In this document: positions 1 through 13,525 of the stretch, one piece after another
How the letters are laid out: each line of letters begins with the position of its first letter
Position numbering within the stretch: the first letter of the stretch is position 1
Source: Uranotaenia lowii
Lineage: Eukaryota; Arthropoda; Insecta; Diptera; Culicidae
Direction of reading: 5' to 3'
DNA length: 64,000 nucleotides
Assembly: GCF_029784155.1 (NCBI RefSeq)
Contig: NC_073692.1
Span: forward strand, 318,239,141-318,303,140
Position numbers and translations under genes: made by a program
Notes under the pieces: model-generated
What the model was told of the DNA's origin: nothing
Databases searched by the model: none
The model's input: only the letters and a program-made list of their open reading frames with translations

Positions 1-1886
1 ACTATGCAGATGACAGTGACACTTTTTCTCCGTCACTTTCCGTAATGAACATCACACAGGTGAATTGTTGACTGTTTATGGCATAGTAGTTTCTTTTTTT
101 TCGGATGGATTTCCTTCGTTTATTTTTCTCTCTTGTCGGAGGGAAATTCCCAAGTCACACTTTTCCGGTGGTGGCACAATTTTTCATTTTGAATAGCGCC
201 TTTATTTTCATTTCTTTCCGAAGAAGTACTGAATGAAACAAAAAAAAAATCTAGCACAAGTTCATGAAGCGTTTTAAGGTTTTTATTTGCATTTTCTTTG
301 CATACACAGTTATTATTTTGCAAAAACAAACCGTTCTTTAAAAAAAAAAATTAAAAAAGTTGTTAACTTCCTTAAAAAGAACTATCATAAATAAATGTTT
401 GGGAAGAAAAATTAAATGAACAAATAAATTCAATGAAAGGTACCCTTCACTGTTAATAATCGAAGCCTATTTTCGAGAAATTCCTAATCCACATGAATCT
501 TTAAAAAAGCTTTTCATTTCTCTCGCAAATCAGCGTGTTTTTCAGTTGAAATTGCTTTGGACAGCCGCCTCTTTCAGGAGCCAGCTTAAAGGCCAAAGTC
601 GTTTAATTAAAACCGATCTGCTGAAAAATGCAAAAAGCCGGAACTCAGAGTGGAACAATAATGATGAAAGCAAGTAGCAATGGGTAGGTACTAGCAATGA
701 GAAATTCGAAAGCCTAAAGTCCACTGACCCAAAAATGATTTCTCCCCGCTTTCTCCGTGTGGTTCTTTGGCGAAATGTGCGAAATAAATTCTTAAGTCGG
801 CTTGGCGGGCCGGGAAAATTTATATCATTTTCTGCCCGGCAAGTTTGCTCGTCCTGGCGGCTGTTAAGAAGACTACGAAGTCGACGCTCCCTGATTGCAG
901 ATGATGAATTTCCAGGGTCTGTTTTGGAGGATTGTGACCAGAAGTGGTGCGGTGCGGTGTCTGGAACAGGAAATAGAAAGCTGGAACCGGCGTCGTCGGT
1001 CGATGTTTTAACATGCTTCGTAGACTTTTTTAATCCTTTTGGAAATGTCTGTGCACAAATCTTCGGAAATAAATGTTTCAATTCGCAGCTGGGTATCAAA
1101 TTGGTTTAAGTAATATTAGGGAAGAAAGCCGCTGTTGTCTTCGGGTTTTCAAAAAGCCGATAAAAAAAAGAAGGAAATCTCTGTGTTAATTGTTTCAAGC
1201 TATAAACTATTCAACATTGAATTTTACATTGGGTTTTCATTTCATTTTTTGAATTCAAATCAAATCAAATTCAAATCAGATATTTCAATTGAGCTACGCG
1301 AAATATCCATGAGAATTTTCGACAAAAAAAAACTCAATTACCTTTCACTCACTTAATATTTATGGATGCCACTATTCCATTAAACTACATGTCCTGAGGC
1401 TGCGGAAAACTCTAATGGTGTCTCGGCTCCAAACCTCTCAAGCTAGTGATACTCTGGCTGAAAAATAACGTGTTGAAGCTAGAGCTAAACAAAAAATTGC
1501 CATCCGTGGCCAATTTCTAGATATTTTTCTTCTCGAACAAGTTCTTAACGCCACCGCTAGGGGAAACTTCAAACCTCCAAGTGGGCAAGAACGAAAAATG
1601 ATGATGATGATGATGGCGGTATGCAGACGACCTACTGCTTCGTGTGGCGCTAAATAAGTTTCCGCTTCCGAGAGCCGAACTTTGACCCGCGGCGAATGGC
1701 AACTTTCTTAGATGCTGCTGATTTCATGGATTGTGCTGCTCCCTTCGGTTGATGTGTCTTGTGTTGATATTTCACGCTTCATGGACCGTTTCCTGCTTGC
1801 GAATTAAAATTGGACTTCTTGCAAGCTTGCGAAATAAGTGAAAGAACAAATTTAAACTGCGAAAAAAAAGAAAAATTAAAACAACA
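1..1886. other. AT-rich intergenic sequence, no gene recognised
   Basis: No protein family, RNA gene or mobile-element terminus was recognised. ORFs of 185 aa (minus) and 124 aa (plus) overlap each other between 542 and 1109, and neither shows a domain. A short (ATG)n run sits at 1599-1615. The stretch 540-1110 is less AT-rich than its surroundings and could be unique host sequence. Confidence 0.5.
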
Positions 1887-2620
1887 CAATACAAATACAA
1901 TACAAATACAATACAAATACAATACAAATACAATACAAATACAATACAAATACAATACAAATACAATACAAATACAATACAAATACAATACAAATACAAT
2001 ACAAATACAATACAAATACAATACAAATACAATACAAATACAATACAAATACAATACAAATACAATACAAATACAATACAAATACAATACAAATACAATA
2101 CAAATACAATACAAATACAATACAAATACAATACAAATACAATACAAATACAATACAAATACAATACAAATACAATACAAATACAATACAAATACAATAC
2201 AAATACAATACAAATACAATACAAATACAATACAAATACAATACAAATACAATACAAATACAATACAAATACAATACAAATACAATACAAATACAATACA
2301 AATACAATACAAATACAATACAAATACAATACAAATACAATACAAATACAATACAAATACAATACAAATACAATACAAATACAATACAAATACAATACAA
2401 ATACAATACAAATACAATACAAATACAATACAAATACAATACAAATACAATACAAATACAATACAAATACAATACAAATACAATACAAATACAATACAAA
2501 TACAATACAAATACAATACAAATACAATACAAATACAATACAAATACAATACAAATACAATACAAATACAATACAAATACAATACAAATACAATACAAAT
2601 ACAATACAAATACAATACAA
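1887..2620. repeat. 11-bp tandem repeat (minisatellite), about 67 copies
   Basis: The unit CAATACAAATA is repeated without visible interruption for about 734 bp. Because 11 is not a multiple of 3, the translated pattern has an 11-residue period, and several frames on both strands stay open. The copies look identical by eye, suggesting recent expansion or homogenisation. It abuts the 9-bp array that follows; the junction is around 2613-2640, where the motif changes from CAATACAAATA to TTTACAAAA. Confidence 0.95.
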
Positions 2621-5600
2621 AAATTTAAAAAATTTACAAAATTTACAAAATTTTTCAAAATTTACAAAATTTACAAAATTGACAAAATTTACAAAATTTA
2701 CAAAATTTACAAAATTTTCAAAATTTACAAAATTTACAAAATTTACAAAATTTACAAAATTTACAAAATTTACAAAATTTACAAAATTTACAAAATTTAC
2801 AAAATTTACAAAATTTACAAAATTTACAAAATTTACAAAATTTACAAAATTTACAAAATTAACAAAATTTACAAAATTTACAAAATTTACAAAATTTACA
2901 AAATTTGCAAAATTTACAAAATTTACAAAATTTACAAAATTTACAAAATTTACAAAATTTACAAAATTAACAAAATTTACAAAATTTACAAAATTTACAA
3001 AATTTACAAAATTTACAAAATTTACAAAATTTACAAAATTTACAAAATTTACAAAATTTACAAAATTTACAAAATTTACAAAATTTACAAAATTTACAAA
3101 ATTTACAAAATTTACAAAATTTACAAAATTTACAAAATTTACAAAATTTACAAAATTTACAAAATGTACAAAATTTACAAAATTTACAAAATTTACAAAA
3201 TTTACAAAATTTACAAAATTTACAAAATTTACAAAATTTACAAAATTTACAAAATTTACAAAATTTACAAAATTTACAAAATTTACAAAATTTACAAAAT
3301 TTACAAAATTTACAAAATTTACAAAATTTACAAAATATACAAAATTTACAAAATTTACAAAATTTACAAAATTTACAAAATTTACAAAATTTACAAAATT
3401 TACAAAATTTACAAAATTTACAAAATTTACAAAATTTACAAAATTTACAAAATTTACAAAATTTACAAAATTTACAAAATTTACAAAATTTACAAAATTT
3501 ACAAAATTTACAAAATTTACAAAATTTACAAAATTTAAAAATTTACAAAATTTACAAAATTTACGAAATTTACAAAATTTACAAAATTTACAAAATTTAC
3601 AAAATTTACAAAATTTACAAAATTTACAAAATCTACAATATTTACAAAATCTACAAAATCTACGAAATTTACAAAATTTACAAAATTTACAAAATTTACA
3701 AAATTTATAAAATTTACAAAATTTACAAAATTTACAAAATTTAAAAAATTTACAAAATTTACAAAATTTACAAAATTTACAAAATTTACAAAATTTACAA
3801 AATTTACAAAATTTACAAAATTTACAAAATTTACAAAATTTACAAAATTTACAAAATTTACAAAATTTACAAAATTTACAAAATTTACAAAATTTACAAA
3901 ATTTACAAAATTTACAAAATTTACAAAATTTACAAAATTTACAAAATTTACAAAATTTACAAAATTTACAAAATTTACAAAATTTACAAAATTTACAAAA
4001 TTTACAAAATTTACAAAATTTACAAAATTTACAAAATTTACAAAATTTACAAAATTTACAAAATTTACAAAATTTACAAAATTTACAAAATTTACAAAAT
4101 TTACAAAATTTACAAAATTTACAAAATTTACAAAATTTACAAAATTTAAAATTTACAAAATTTACAAAATTTACAAAATTTACAAAATTTACAAAATTTA
4201 CAAAATTCACAAAATTTACAAAATTTACAAAATTTACAAAATTTACAAAATTTACAAAATTTACAAAATTTACAAAATTTACAAAATTTACAAAATTTAC
4301 AAAATTTACAAAATTTACAAAATTTACAAAATTTACAAAATTTACAAAATTTACAAAATTTACAAAATTTACAAAATTTACAAAATTTACAAAATTTACA
4401 AAATTTACAAAATTTACAAAATTTACAAAATTTACAAAATTTACAAAATTTACAAAATTTACAAAATTTACAAAATTTACAAAATTTACAAAATTTACAA
4501 AATTTACAAAATTTACAAAATTTACAAAATTTACAAAATTTACAAAATTTACAAAATTTACAAAATTTACAAAATTTACAAAATTTACAAAATTTACAAA
4601 ATTTACAAAATTTACAAAATTTACAAAATTTACAAAATTTACAAAATTTACAAAATTTACAAAATTTACAAAATTTACAAAATTTACAAAATTTACAAAA
4701 TTTACAAAATTTACAAAATTTACAAAATTTACAAAATTTACAAAATTTACAAAATTTACAAAATTTACAAAATTTACAAAATTTACAAAATTTACAAAAT
4801 TTACAAAATTTACAAAATTTACAAAATTTACAAAATTTACAAAATTTACAAAATTTACAAAATTTACAAAATTTACAAAATTTACAAAATTTACAAAATT
4901 TACAAAATTTACAAAATTTACAAAATTTACAAAATTTACAAAATTTACAAAATTTACAAAATTTACAAAATTTACAAAATTTACAAAATTTACAAAATTT
5001 ACAAAATTTACAAAATTTACAAAATTTACAAAATTTACAAAATTTACAAAATTTACAAAATTTACAAAATTTACAAAATTTACAAAATTTACAAAATTTA
5101 CAAAATTTACAAAATTTACAAAATTTACAAAATTTACAAAATTTACAAAATTTACAAAATTTACAAAATTTACAAAATTTACAAAATTTACAAAATTTAC
5201 AAAATTTACAAAATTTACAAAATTTACAAAATTTACAAAATTTACAAAATTTACAAAATTTACAAAATTTACAAAATTTACAAAATTTACAAAATTTACA
5301 AAATTTACAAAATTTACAAAATTTACAAAATTTACAAAATTTACAAAATTTACAAAATTTACAAAATTTACAAAATTTACAAAATTTACAAAATTTACAA
5401 AATTTACAAAATTTACAAAATTTACAAAATTTACAAAATTTACAAAATTTACAAAATTTACAAAATTTACAAAATTTACAAAATTTACAAAATTTACAAA
5501 ATTTACAAAATTTACAAAATTTACAAAATTTACAAAATTTACAAAATTTACAAAATTTACAAAATTTACAAAATTTACAAAATTTACAAAATTTACAAAA

Positions 5601-6076
5601 TTTACAAAATTTACAAAATTTACAAAATTTACAAAATTTACAAAATTTACAAAATTTACAAAATTTACAAAATTTACAAAATTTACAAAATTTACAAAAT
5701 TTACAAAATTTACAAAATTTACAAAATTTACAAAATTTACAAAATTTACAAAATTTACAAAATTTACAAAATTTACAAAATTTACAAAATTTACAAAATT
5801 TACAAAATTTACAAAATTTACAAAATTTACAAAATTTACAAAATTTACAAAATTTACAAAATTTACAAAATTTACAAAATTTACAAAATTTACAAAATTT
5901 ACAAAATTTACAAAATTTACAAAATTTACAAAATTTACAAAATTTACAAAATTTACAAAATTTACAAAATTTACAAAATTTACAAAATTTACAAAAATTA
6001 CAAAATTTAAAAAATTTACAAAATTTACAGTATTTACAAAATTTAAAAAAAATTGCAAAATTTACAAAATTTACTT
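2621..6076. repeat. 9-bp tandem repeat (satellite-like), about 380 copies
   Basis: The unit TTTACAAAA runs for about 3.45 kb. On the minus strand it keeps a 1428-codon frame open with repeated F-V-N or K-F-C triplets; this is an artefact of a period divisible by 3. Variants (TCTAC, TTACG, TTAAC, TTGC, TTCAC, AAATTTAAAA) are concentrated in roughly 2621-4210 and reappear only at the last 80 bases. From about 4210 to 5990 the copies look uniform. Short-unit events near 3535 and 4147 shift the phase. Confidence 0.95.
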
Positions 6077-8244
6077 AATTTACTAAATTAAACAGATCTA
6101 GTTATGCTTCTGAATTTCATCACATCTCAAAACTTGGGATTTCTCACTAAACTTCTTAGAAATTCCTTTTTAAAAATTTTTTCGTTCATTTTCATTTGTC
6201 AATTCAGACATTCAGTCATTAAAGTATGGCCATTCTTGATGCTTAAAATCTCAAACGAATGGCTCAAACTCAAATTCAGCCCGTAGGAATGCCTTCAAAT
6301 CGGATATAAAGATTATGAGCGGCATTATGAGTTGTTTTTCCAGTTAGGGGAAAGTTTATAAAACAATGAAACCGAAACTTTTCGGAAGAAGGAGGAAAGT
6401 TTTCCAGCATCATAGTCGGTCGGCTAGCCCGATGATTTCCTAGCTAAGTGAGTGGTGCTGTGCGAATGATTATATTATACCTATTTGAAAGTTTTCCTGG
6501 TGCCGGCGAAACTCCCGGCTGCCGGTGATAAAACTTTATGACAGCTTTCAAAACAAGAACATAAGGTTGCCGATGGCAATAGTCATGAACAGCAATGTTT
6601 GGCAAATTCTTTAAATTTTTGTAAGTCTACAAGTTATGATGATCTTCCCAACATTTTTGAAATTTACTTTTTTCGGTTCACTGACACACAAAACGCCAAC
6701 AGCTTTAAACATTTCTCATACCTGCATAAAAATCCAATCAAATTTATCTAAACATGCCGATAAATTCCCCCAAATGACTCTAAAGTATCATTTTATGCAC
6801 CATTTGATCACTTTGTGTGCCGACGACATCACCTTGGCTAGGAGAGATGAAAAAAAAACCGGACCGATACATAAACACAGCCTCTCAGCTGTCCTGTTGT
6901 TATCTAAAAATATTCTTTACGATCCAACATCGCGCCATCCATTCCAATCTGGTCAGTTAATCACCAGGGTCTTCGTCTTCGGAAATGATAACCAGAAAAT
7001 AGAAGGTAGCCGCTCCTAGAGCGTTTATGTTTTTCTCCAATTTTGAACTCAGCTGCGAGCCGATGCAATTTCGAACGGGTGGCTTTAAGTGAAAAATTCG
7101 TCCATATAACCGCTGCCTGGAATCCATTATATCGTAACAGCCATTTTCGTAAAGCATCACATAAAAATTCGTCATGTCATCAGCATCCTACTCTTCCCTA
7201 CCGATTTCTTCCCCCGTTGGACCAAACCAAAATGTTGTTCAACAACCGGAGATGACACTGTCTTAAAAATTCTACGGGGCCAAATGTTGCGAGAAGAGTG
7301 ACATCCACAAGCAGAAAAAAGACAGTTGTTCGCCAGCACAAAATTTATCAACCTGTTATCTTAATTTATAAATGAAGCTTCCCTTTTTTTCCTCGGCTCG
7401 GCACTAAATGTGGGGTGATTATATTTTTTCTTTTTACTCTGCGCCTAGACAATTTTCTCCAGGGACCACCACACGACATCAATCGCCATATCCATAACCA
7501 TTCGTCTCTATCTGAAAGTCCATAGCGAATGGATAGAGCAGTGCTCGTTTAACAATTCATTAACTGCTTTCTTTCTGCGGCCCTTAACGTGTCATATAGC
7601 CCCTCGTTTTTCGATTGGATAAATGGGAATGCCATGCGACACGGTCTTTTGAAGGGGTGACGAAATGTAAAATTACGCGATGTGAGTCGATAGAAATAAA
7701 GGTCGCTTCAAAGCCTTGATGATCTTTGCACTTACCTGACTTAAACCCTTAACCAATCAATAACTGAGCGATAATACAGTAAATTATTAAAGAAAATAAA
7801 GCAGTTTTCGGCTGCTCCTTGAAATAATAAACTATCGAACGATACTTTTTGCGTAAAAAAGTAACTATTCTTTGGGATTGTTGATCAAATAATTTCTTAG
7901 TGTATGTTAAATCGCAAACCACCGAAAAATTTTGTATGGAGGAAATAATGGTGTTTATATGTTTTTAATGTATATAAAAAAATTATTTATCGTTTATTAC
8001 AAGAAATACTCTTACTTTAGATTAAATCTCTTTTTTTTTATCTTTGCACTCGTCAGTCATGTATTGATCTACGAAAGGGTGTTCGAATCAAGAAGTGGTC
8101 AGATTAAATTGCGTGTTAATCGAGTATTTGTTTTTGAAATAAATCAAAGTATCTTTCATTTTGAAGTTCTATGTGTATAAAAGATGAAAAAATGTTCAGT
8201 TAAGATTTCGGTTGACCTTGTCAGGCCATTTCTTCATAATGGCA
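6077..8244. other. Unassigned sequence, no gene recognised
   Basis: Only short ORFs without recognisable domains occur. The part from about 6350 to 7700 is less AT-rich and lacks obvious repeat structure, so it may be unique host DNA. No RNA gene, TIR or splice-supported exon could be argued from the sequence alone. Confidence 0.4.
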
Positions 8245-9000
8245 GGCTGCATTCCCAACAAACATTTTTTGCTGAACAACCGCTGAAACATTATTTAGTT
8301 CTAATTTTAAATCAGCTATCTTGCTGAAAGAAGGCAACCCAAATTCAGGGAGAAGCTGCTGTTCAGCCCTTAAACATCGAGATTTGGAGAAATTAATCAG
8401 CGGAGGAAGATGCCATGAACGTCAATTGACAGATCAACAAAAAAAACAAAAAGAATGATGACCGATGTATGCCCGATATTTGCCAGCTACTTTTCCCCTC
8501 TCGTGTTATTTTTTTTTTTTCATTTCAACTTGTCTCGAACTTTGAATCTACGACTTGTTGGTCTCATGCCGCAGAAGGCAGAACCAATCATGCATTCTGC
8601 GAAGTATCAGAAAAGCGTCGTTCTTAAGCGACCGAAACCAAGATCAATTTCACATGAAGAAATTGAAATTGACTTGCTTCGAAAATGAAAAGGAAATTTC
8701 CCGGCTAGGCCATTCTATCAAGCAAAGTGAAAAATTACGAATAATTAAACGATTAAAAAAATCCTCATTTCGATCCATTCGCTATCATGCATTGATTGAT
8801 CAATAACAGAAAGTTTGATATAGTCAAATTTGAATGGTGTCAAAAATGGTTGGACAAAGGCTGAACGAGTTATTCTTCAACCAATTTTCCCCTACTTTCT
8901 ATTGGCTGAAATAAAATTTCTTTTCATGCTGAAACAGCGCTGAAATTTTTTTTTTCAGCCAGAAGGCTGAAACAGCAATCAGTCGTATGCGGTCGCATTT
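8245..9000. repeat. Probable foldback-type repeat with CTGAA/TTCAG motifs
   Basis: The motif GCTGAAACA and its complement recur at both ends: near 8270-8290, 8320-8370 and 8900-8990, including a local GCTGAAA...TTTCAGC pairing around 8940-8975. This resembles mosquito foldback MITEs, but no clean termini or target duplication were found. The boundaries are therefore approximate. Confidence 0.3.
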
Positions 9001-9723
9001 CTTCATCGGTCGTGTTTTGGTGCTGCATTCCATCGGTTTTGGTTTGTCTATCTCAATTAACTTTTACCTTTTTTTCTCTGTGCTTTTACTACTTTGAAAA
9101 TCGTTTTTTTAGTGAGTTAGAATATTGAAAAAGGTTTCATTTGAGAATATTCCATAATATCTTCGGTTAAAGTAGAAAGTGGTCTCGAGTAGGATTTCGC
9201 AATATCGTTTTTTTTTTGTAGAGGAGTGTGATGGAGGTTAATCTCCATCTTGGGTTTTATGCTTCTGTGCGGCGATGGAAACTATTTTCATTGCTTCCGG
9301 GTGATACCCATCAAAAACGCAATTGTTCGAAGCCAAAAGAAAATAGCAAAATATTTTGAAAGAAAGCGAAAAAGAATATTCTGCAAATGAACAGTGTATT
9401 GAAATAGGGAATTTGAATCCAAATATTTTCAAGCAAATGTCCTATCGGCAAAATAAATAATTTATTGCTTGGGGGAGCGGGGCGCTTCGGTTTTATATGG
9501 TCATCACGGTATCGATTTTCGGAATTCGAAATAAATTGTGTAGCCCAGAGGAAATGGGGGAAAATATGGTGTCTTACAAAAGTTTTGTAGTTAATTCGAT
9601 TTAAAACGTTTTGAAAGTTGTTATTAGGTAAAGTATTGGAGATGAGGCTTGCAACGCGCTGGCTCGATGTTTGCCACGGGTGAGGGTCGAGAAGTGCACT
9701 TGTTAGTGTTACCAGCCATGGAT

Positions 9724-11232
9724 AAGCTTGCCATAACATAAGATTTACGCAGTCAGAAAATTTATTGGTTAGGACCAGTTATTGTTTAATTTTCTAAAAC
9801 ATGTGATTTTTACTCTACTGTTGCAACAAACTTAGTTTTTAATGAAAAATCAAAATTAGTTGTTCTGTCATAACAAAGTTTGCCAGATTTCCCGGATTTA
9901 TCCGGGTTTGCCCGGATATTTGATGCAAAATTTCTATAAAGTCCGGTCCGGCCCGGTTGCCTGGATATCGTGAAAAAAGTCCGGATATTGCCCGGATTTT
10001 TTCACAATTTTTACAAAGAAACCAAAAAAAATCAAAGTTTTTGAGTAAGTTTCAGCAAAATCGATTAACGGTATGGAAATTTTCAACGGTTGTTTCAAAT
10101 AATTTCGCTGTTTTACTTTTATAAACCTTTAAATATTGAAGTGTTCCACCAAGTTTTTGGAAGTCTGCAATTACATTAATATAAGCTTGCCAGACACTTT
10201 CAGAGAAAAGCGGGACATTTCACGAAAAATGCGGGACACAGCCGAAAAAAGCGGGACATTTGAAAAATACCTAAAAACTTAATTTTAATAGCCAAACTTA
10301 TTCGTAAACCTTTAGCCAAAGTTGCTCAAAGAGAGTATACCAAGTTTTTGCTACGCGGATTGACTTTGCTCAGTTTTACTTGCATGACTTGCACGGTTTT
10401 TGCATATTCATGTTTATTTTCCACGGGTGTTGCGAATCAACACGTTATTTGGGAGAAAAAATTTCCTACATTTAATTGGAGGATTGATAACGCGAATATA
10501 ACCTTTGTGTAATAACAAACATACTTCAAATTTGATAAAAAAATTAGAAAACTCAAAAAAAAAAACTTCTTTCATAGTAAACAAATGAGTCTGAAAAGGT
10601 GGTGTATGAAAAAGGACAATTTAATGCAGATAACGGTGAAAAATAAGGATCTATTATCATTATAAGCAACTTAAAAAATATTTTTTTCATACCAAAGTTA
10701 TTAAAATTGCATTCGTTGAACATGCTGTTAGAACGCTTAACCTAATCAGAATCTTACTGTAATACTAGGAACATTAGAGTTGTTTAGTATTGTCTTATAA
10801 AAACTATTGAAAATGCTTCCTATTTTGAGGAAAAAGACATATCTATTTGAAAGGTTTTCTGAGTTGAACCAATAAATTCAAATTGATCAAAAGTTTAATG
10901 ATTACTAGTGTAAGTCAGTGAATTTTGTAAAAGTTTACCATGAAAAAAAAGCGAGACATTTTGAGGAAAAAGCGGGACGGCGGGACATTCAAAAAAAAAA
11001 GCGGGACATGTCCCGCTTTTGCGGGACGGATGGCAACCCTACATTAATAAAATATTAATTTCAATTCTTTTTGCATTTTTTCTTTGCTTTTATGTATAAT
11101 TACACCTAAATTTTGCCCGGTTTTTGGATTCGAAAAATTGAAATCCATGTCCGGATTTTGCCAGGTTTTTTTTTCAAAAAATGCCCGGAATTGCTAGGCC
11201 CGGATGAGAGTGGAAATAATTCTGGCAACCTT
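9724..11232. mobile_element. Foldback/TIR element with 10-bp target duplication (outer of a nested pair)
   Basis: The ends are AAGCTTGCCA (left) and the complement of AAGGTTGCCA (right). The 10-mer AGCCATGGAT flanks both sides exactly, at 9714-9723 and 11233-11242. Inside, CCCGG-rich arms at about 9885-9990 and 11115-11215 face each other in inverted orientation, with repeated TCCGG/CCCGGAT motifs. No transposase is present, so it is non-autonomous. A 10-bp duplication would suit a Mutator-like element, but this is inference. The inverted CCCGG arms start about 160 bp inside the left end, so the left arm may be compound. Confidence 0.65.
10182..11039. mobile_element. Foldback/TIR element nested in the previous one, 10-bp target duplication
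   Basis: It is bounded by perfect copies of TACATTAATA at 10172-10181 and 11040-11049. The left end reads TAAGCTTGCCAGAC; the right end, complemented, reads GGGTTGCCATCC. Both ends carry arrays of GCGGGAC, at 10212-10260 and 10950-11030, in inverted orientation. It is non-coding and 858 bp long. It shares the TTGCCA terminus and 10-bp duplication length with its host element, so the two probably used the same class of transposase. Confidence 0.75.
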
Positions 11233-11242
11233 AGCCATGGAT

Positions 11243-13525
11243 TGCTGCGATCAGTGAAAAAATCCAAATACCGATCGTTTATGGTAAATGTTGGTCATCT
11301 GAAAACGTTGTTTTTTCAACTTTCAGAGTATCGTGAAAAGATTCATTCGTTTGAAACAAGTGAATGTAAAATTTCAATTTCATCTCTCTCGCTTGATTTT
11401 TGTAGTTTAAACTGAATCAATCACAATTCCAAAATTTGTTTGAAATCTTGTTGCTTTGTAGTTTCAGGTTTTGTTGAATAATCATTACCAACTATGATTT
11501 GTGATAATTCGAAAATTGTCTATTTTAGATCAGATGGAAATAAATATTGAATAAGGTCGGTTACAGCGATAGGTAAGCTTCGAGTGTCTTAAAGTAAGAT
11601 TATTAAAGCGGGTGAAGCCTGGTTCGACAATATGAGTGTTTGGACGCATGAAGTTCTGTGATGGATTGGGATATCTTCCAGTCTCTTTGTTTTACGAAGT
11701 TCCAGGTTGTACCAAGCTATCGAACTCAATAAGCTGCAGTGCAGGTTACAAAGCCAATGGAAAATTGTGTTTCAACCGTTTACTTAAAATTTTCTTACCA
11801 TTAGCCCCTCATACTTTACACAGAGTAGACGGAGAGATACGAGGGCAAAATAGGTGATCTACAGCAACCTTATTGTAATATTCTATATACTATTTATTAT
11901 TGCTGTGAGTATAATGTTGGTGAGTATCGTAATTTCCTGATTCCTAAACAGCATTTAATGTATCAATGTTCCATATATACTTTCCCAAATGACATAAATT
12001 CATATTTAGGTATTTCCATATTCAAAATATCATATGAAGCGTTAGGTAGAGATCTCCACGCTTCATCCCTCCCCTGTATCCTGTATCTTTCGCGGTTTTC
12101 ATCACATGGTTGGCCTGGCCGTAGTAATATCTGCAATGCAAAGGAATATGTAGATAACAGATAATAATCTGAAAAGAAAAATGAAAGACGCAAGTCTTCC
12201 ATTTTACGGGATGCCTACATGTTTTGGCCATGTTGATGTAAGAATAAGAAGAAGAAGAAGAAGAAGAAGAATGACCCGCCAACTCGGGAGAAGGGGGGCT
12301 CCCATACAAAAGTAAGCAAAAATATGCAAAATTTCTAACAATTTTCAGGTGATTCTCACATAAAGGGGTTCAGAAGCATGATTTGACATAAGAAATTGTT
12401 TGATTATGCAGAACGACCCCTATTGCTTTTCAAACGAGTTCCCTCCATACCAAATTTAAAAAAATATCGGCTGAGCTTATACAATTTTCTCCACTATTGT
12501 AAAGGAGTGGAAGTTGGTATACAAATTATTACGCATGGGGATTAAACCATCGCGTATAAACCACTGTTGGAATGCTGTGTAATTTGGTATCCGAGAATTT
12601 TCTACGCCTCAGATGATTTATGTAATAGTTTTCAAACCTTTCCATTTGGAAGAGATGTGTATTCCATACTAAATTAGCATAAAATTTCAAAAAAAAAATT
12701 TAAGATGATTGTCACAAAAATTGGTTCACAGCGTATTTTGACATTAAAACAAGATTTATTTAACTGAATGACCCTTCCCACTAATAATTATCAAAAAACA
12801 TTGTTTTCTGTTCTGTTCTGACGAAATAAAACGTTTCTCATGTATTCAATTCAATGAAAATTTGACTTTTTGATTTTTTTTATTCAAACTGAAATATCTC
12901 ACGTACGACCAAATACTTTGGTCAGCAAAAAGATCACTGAGATATTCTTGAAAATTAGAACTTAAACATCTCCAGTTATCAGAGATCCTCTAGATGGGAA
13001 TCAAAAACTACTCCAGGAAAAAAAATCAAATTCACGAGTCTCTGGTTTTGATTTCAATAACAGTTTGGGTAACAAAAAAATTATGTAGTAATTATGATTT
13101 TTGAATGTAAAAACTCGTTCAGAAAGCTATGAAATCTACCTCGATTAAATTCTGATTACTCCTATAGTAGTTTTGAAACTTGACACATGTTTTCTTTGTT
13201 TTTATAAATTCTGAGTGAATTTTCAGTTTTGTCGTTTTTGACACTCCCACACATTTGAACTCAAAAACTTGCATTTGGCTGATTCATTACAACTTGAAAC
13301 AACTTCAAAATGTTAGAATAACGAAGCGTAATTTTCTTAAGCTTTTTTTGCTTAAACTTATGTCGCTCGTAAAAAAAAATTATTAGATGAGCTGAACCAG
13401 TCTAATGCGCATTTTACGCATTATTGTTCTGATATACTTCGTCAGGGATTAAGAATACAAATTTTGGCAAAACGCATGTGTGATTGTGCTTTTTCCAAAA
13501 TCGCTTACTATTCAGTTTCATTATA
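11243..13525. other. Unassigned AT-rich sequence with a (GAA)n tract
   Basis: No gene is recognised. Short ORFs around 11958-12309 lie on both strands without a domain. The GAA run at 12246-12271, preceded by sequence ending in GTTGATGTAAGAATAA, could be the 3' end of a 5'-truncated plus-strand non-LTR element; the upstream limit is not visible. The rest is featureless AT-rich DNA. Confidence 0.4.
12246..12271 (+). repeat. (GAA)n microsatellite, possible non-LTR tail
   Basis: About eight GAA units end at TGACCCGCC. GAA repeats also end the full-length non-LTR element at 32450-37890, so this may be the tail of a related truncated copy. The adjacent 3' sequence differs from that element, so it would not be the same family. 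Confidence 0.6.

Noticed and set aside
542..1109. Overlapping 185-aa and 124-aa frames as a possible exon
   Set aside because: They occupy opposite strands, show no domain, and no splice or start context supports either.
1772..6058. A 1428-codon minus-strand frame and shorter frames over the same arrays
   Set aside because: It is a translation of the 11-bp and 9-bp tandem repeats. The frame is open because the units lack stops in that phase. No codon-level evidence of a protein.
1887..6076. CRISPR-like or telomere-like array
   Set aside because: There are no spacers, units are 9-11 bp, and the context is eukaryotic. The unit is not a known insect telomeric repeat such as TTAGG.
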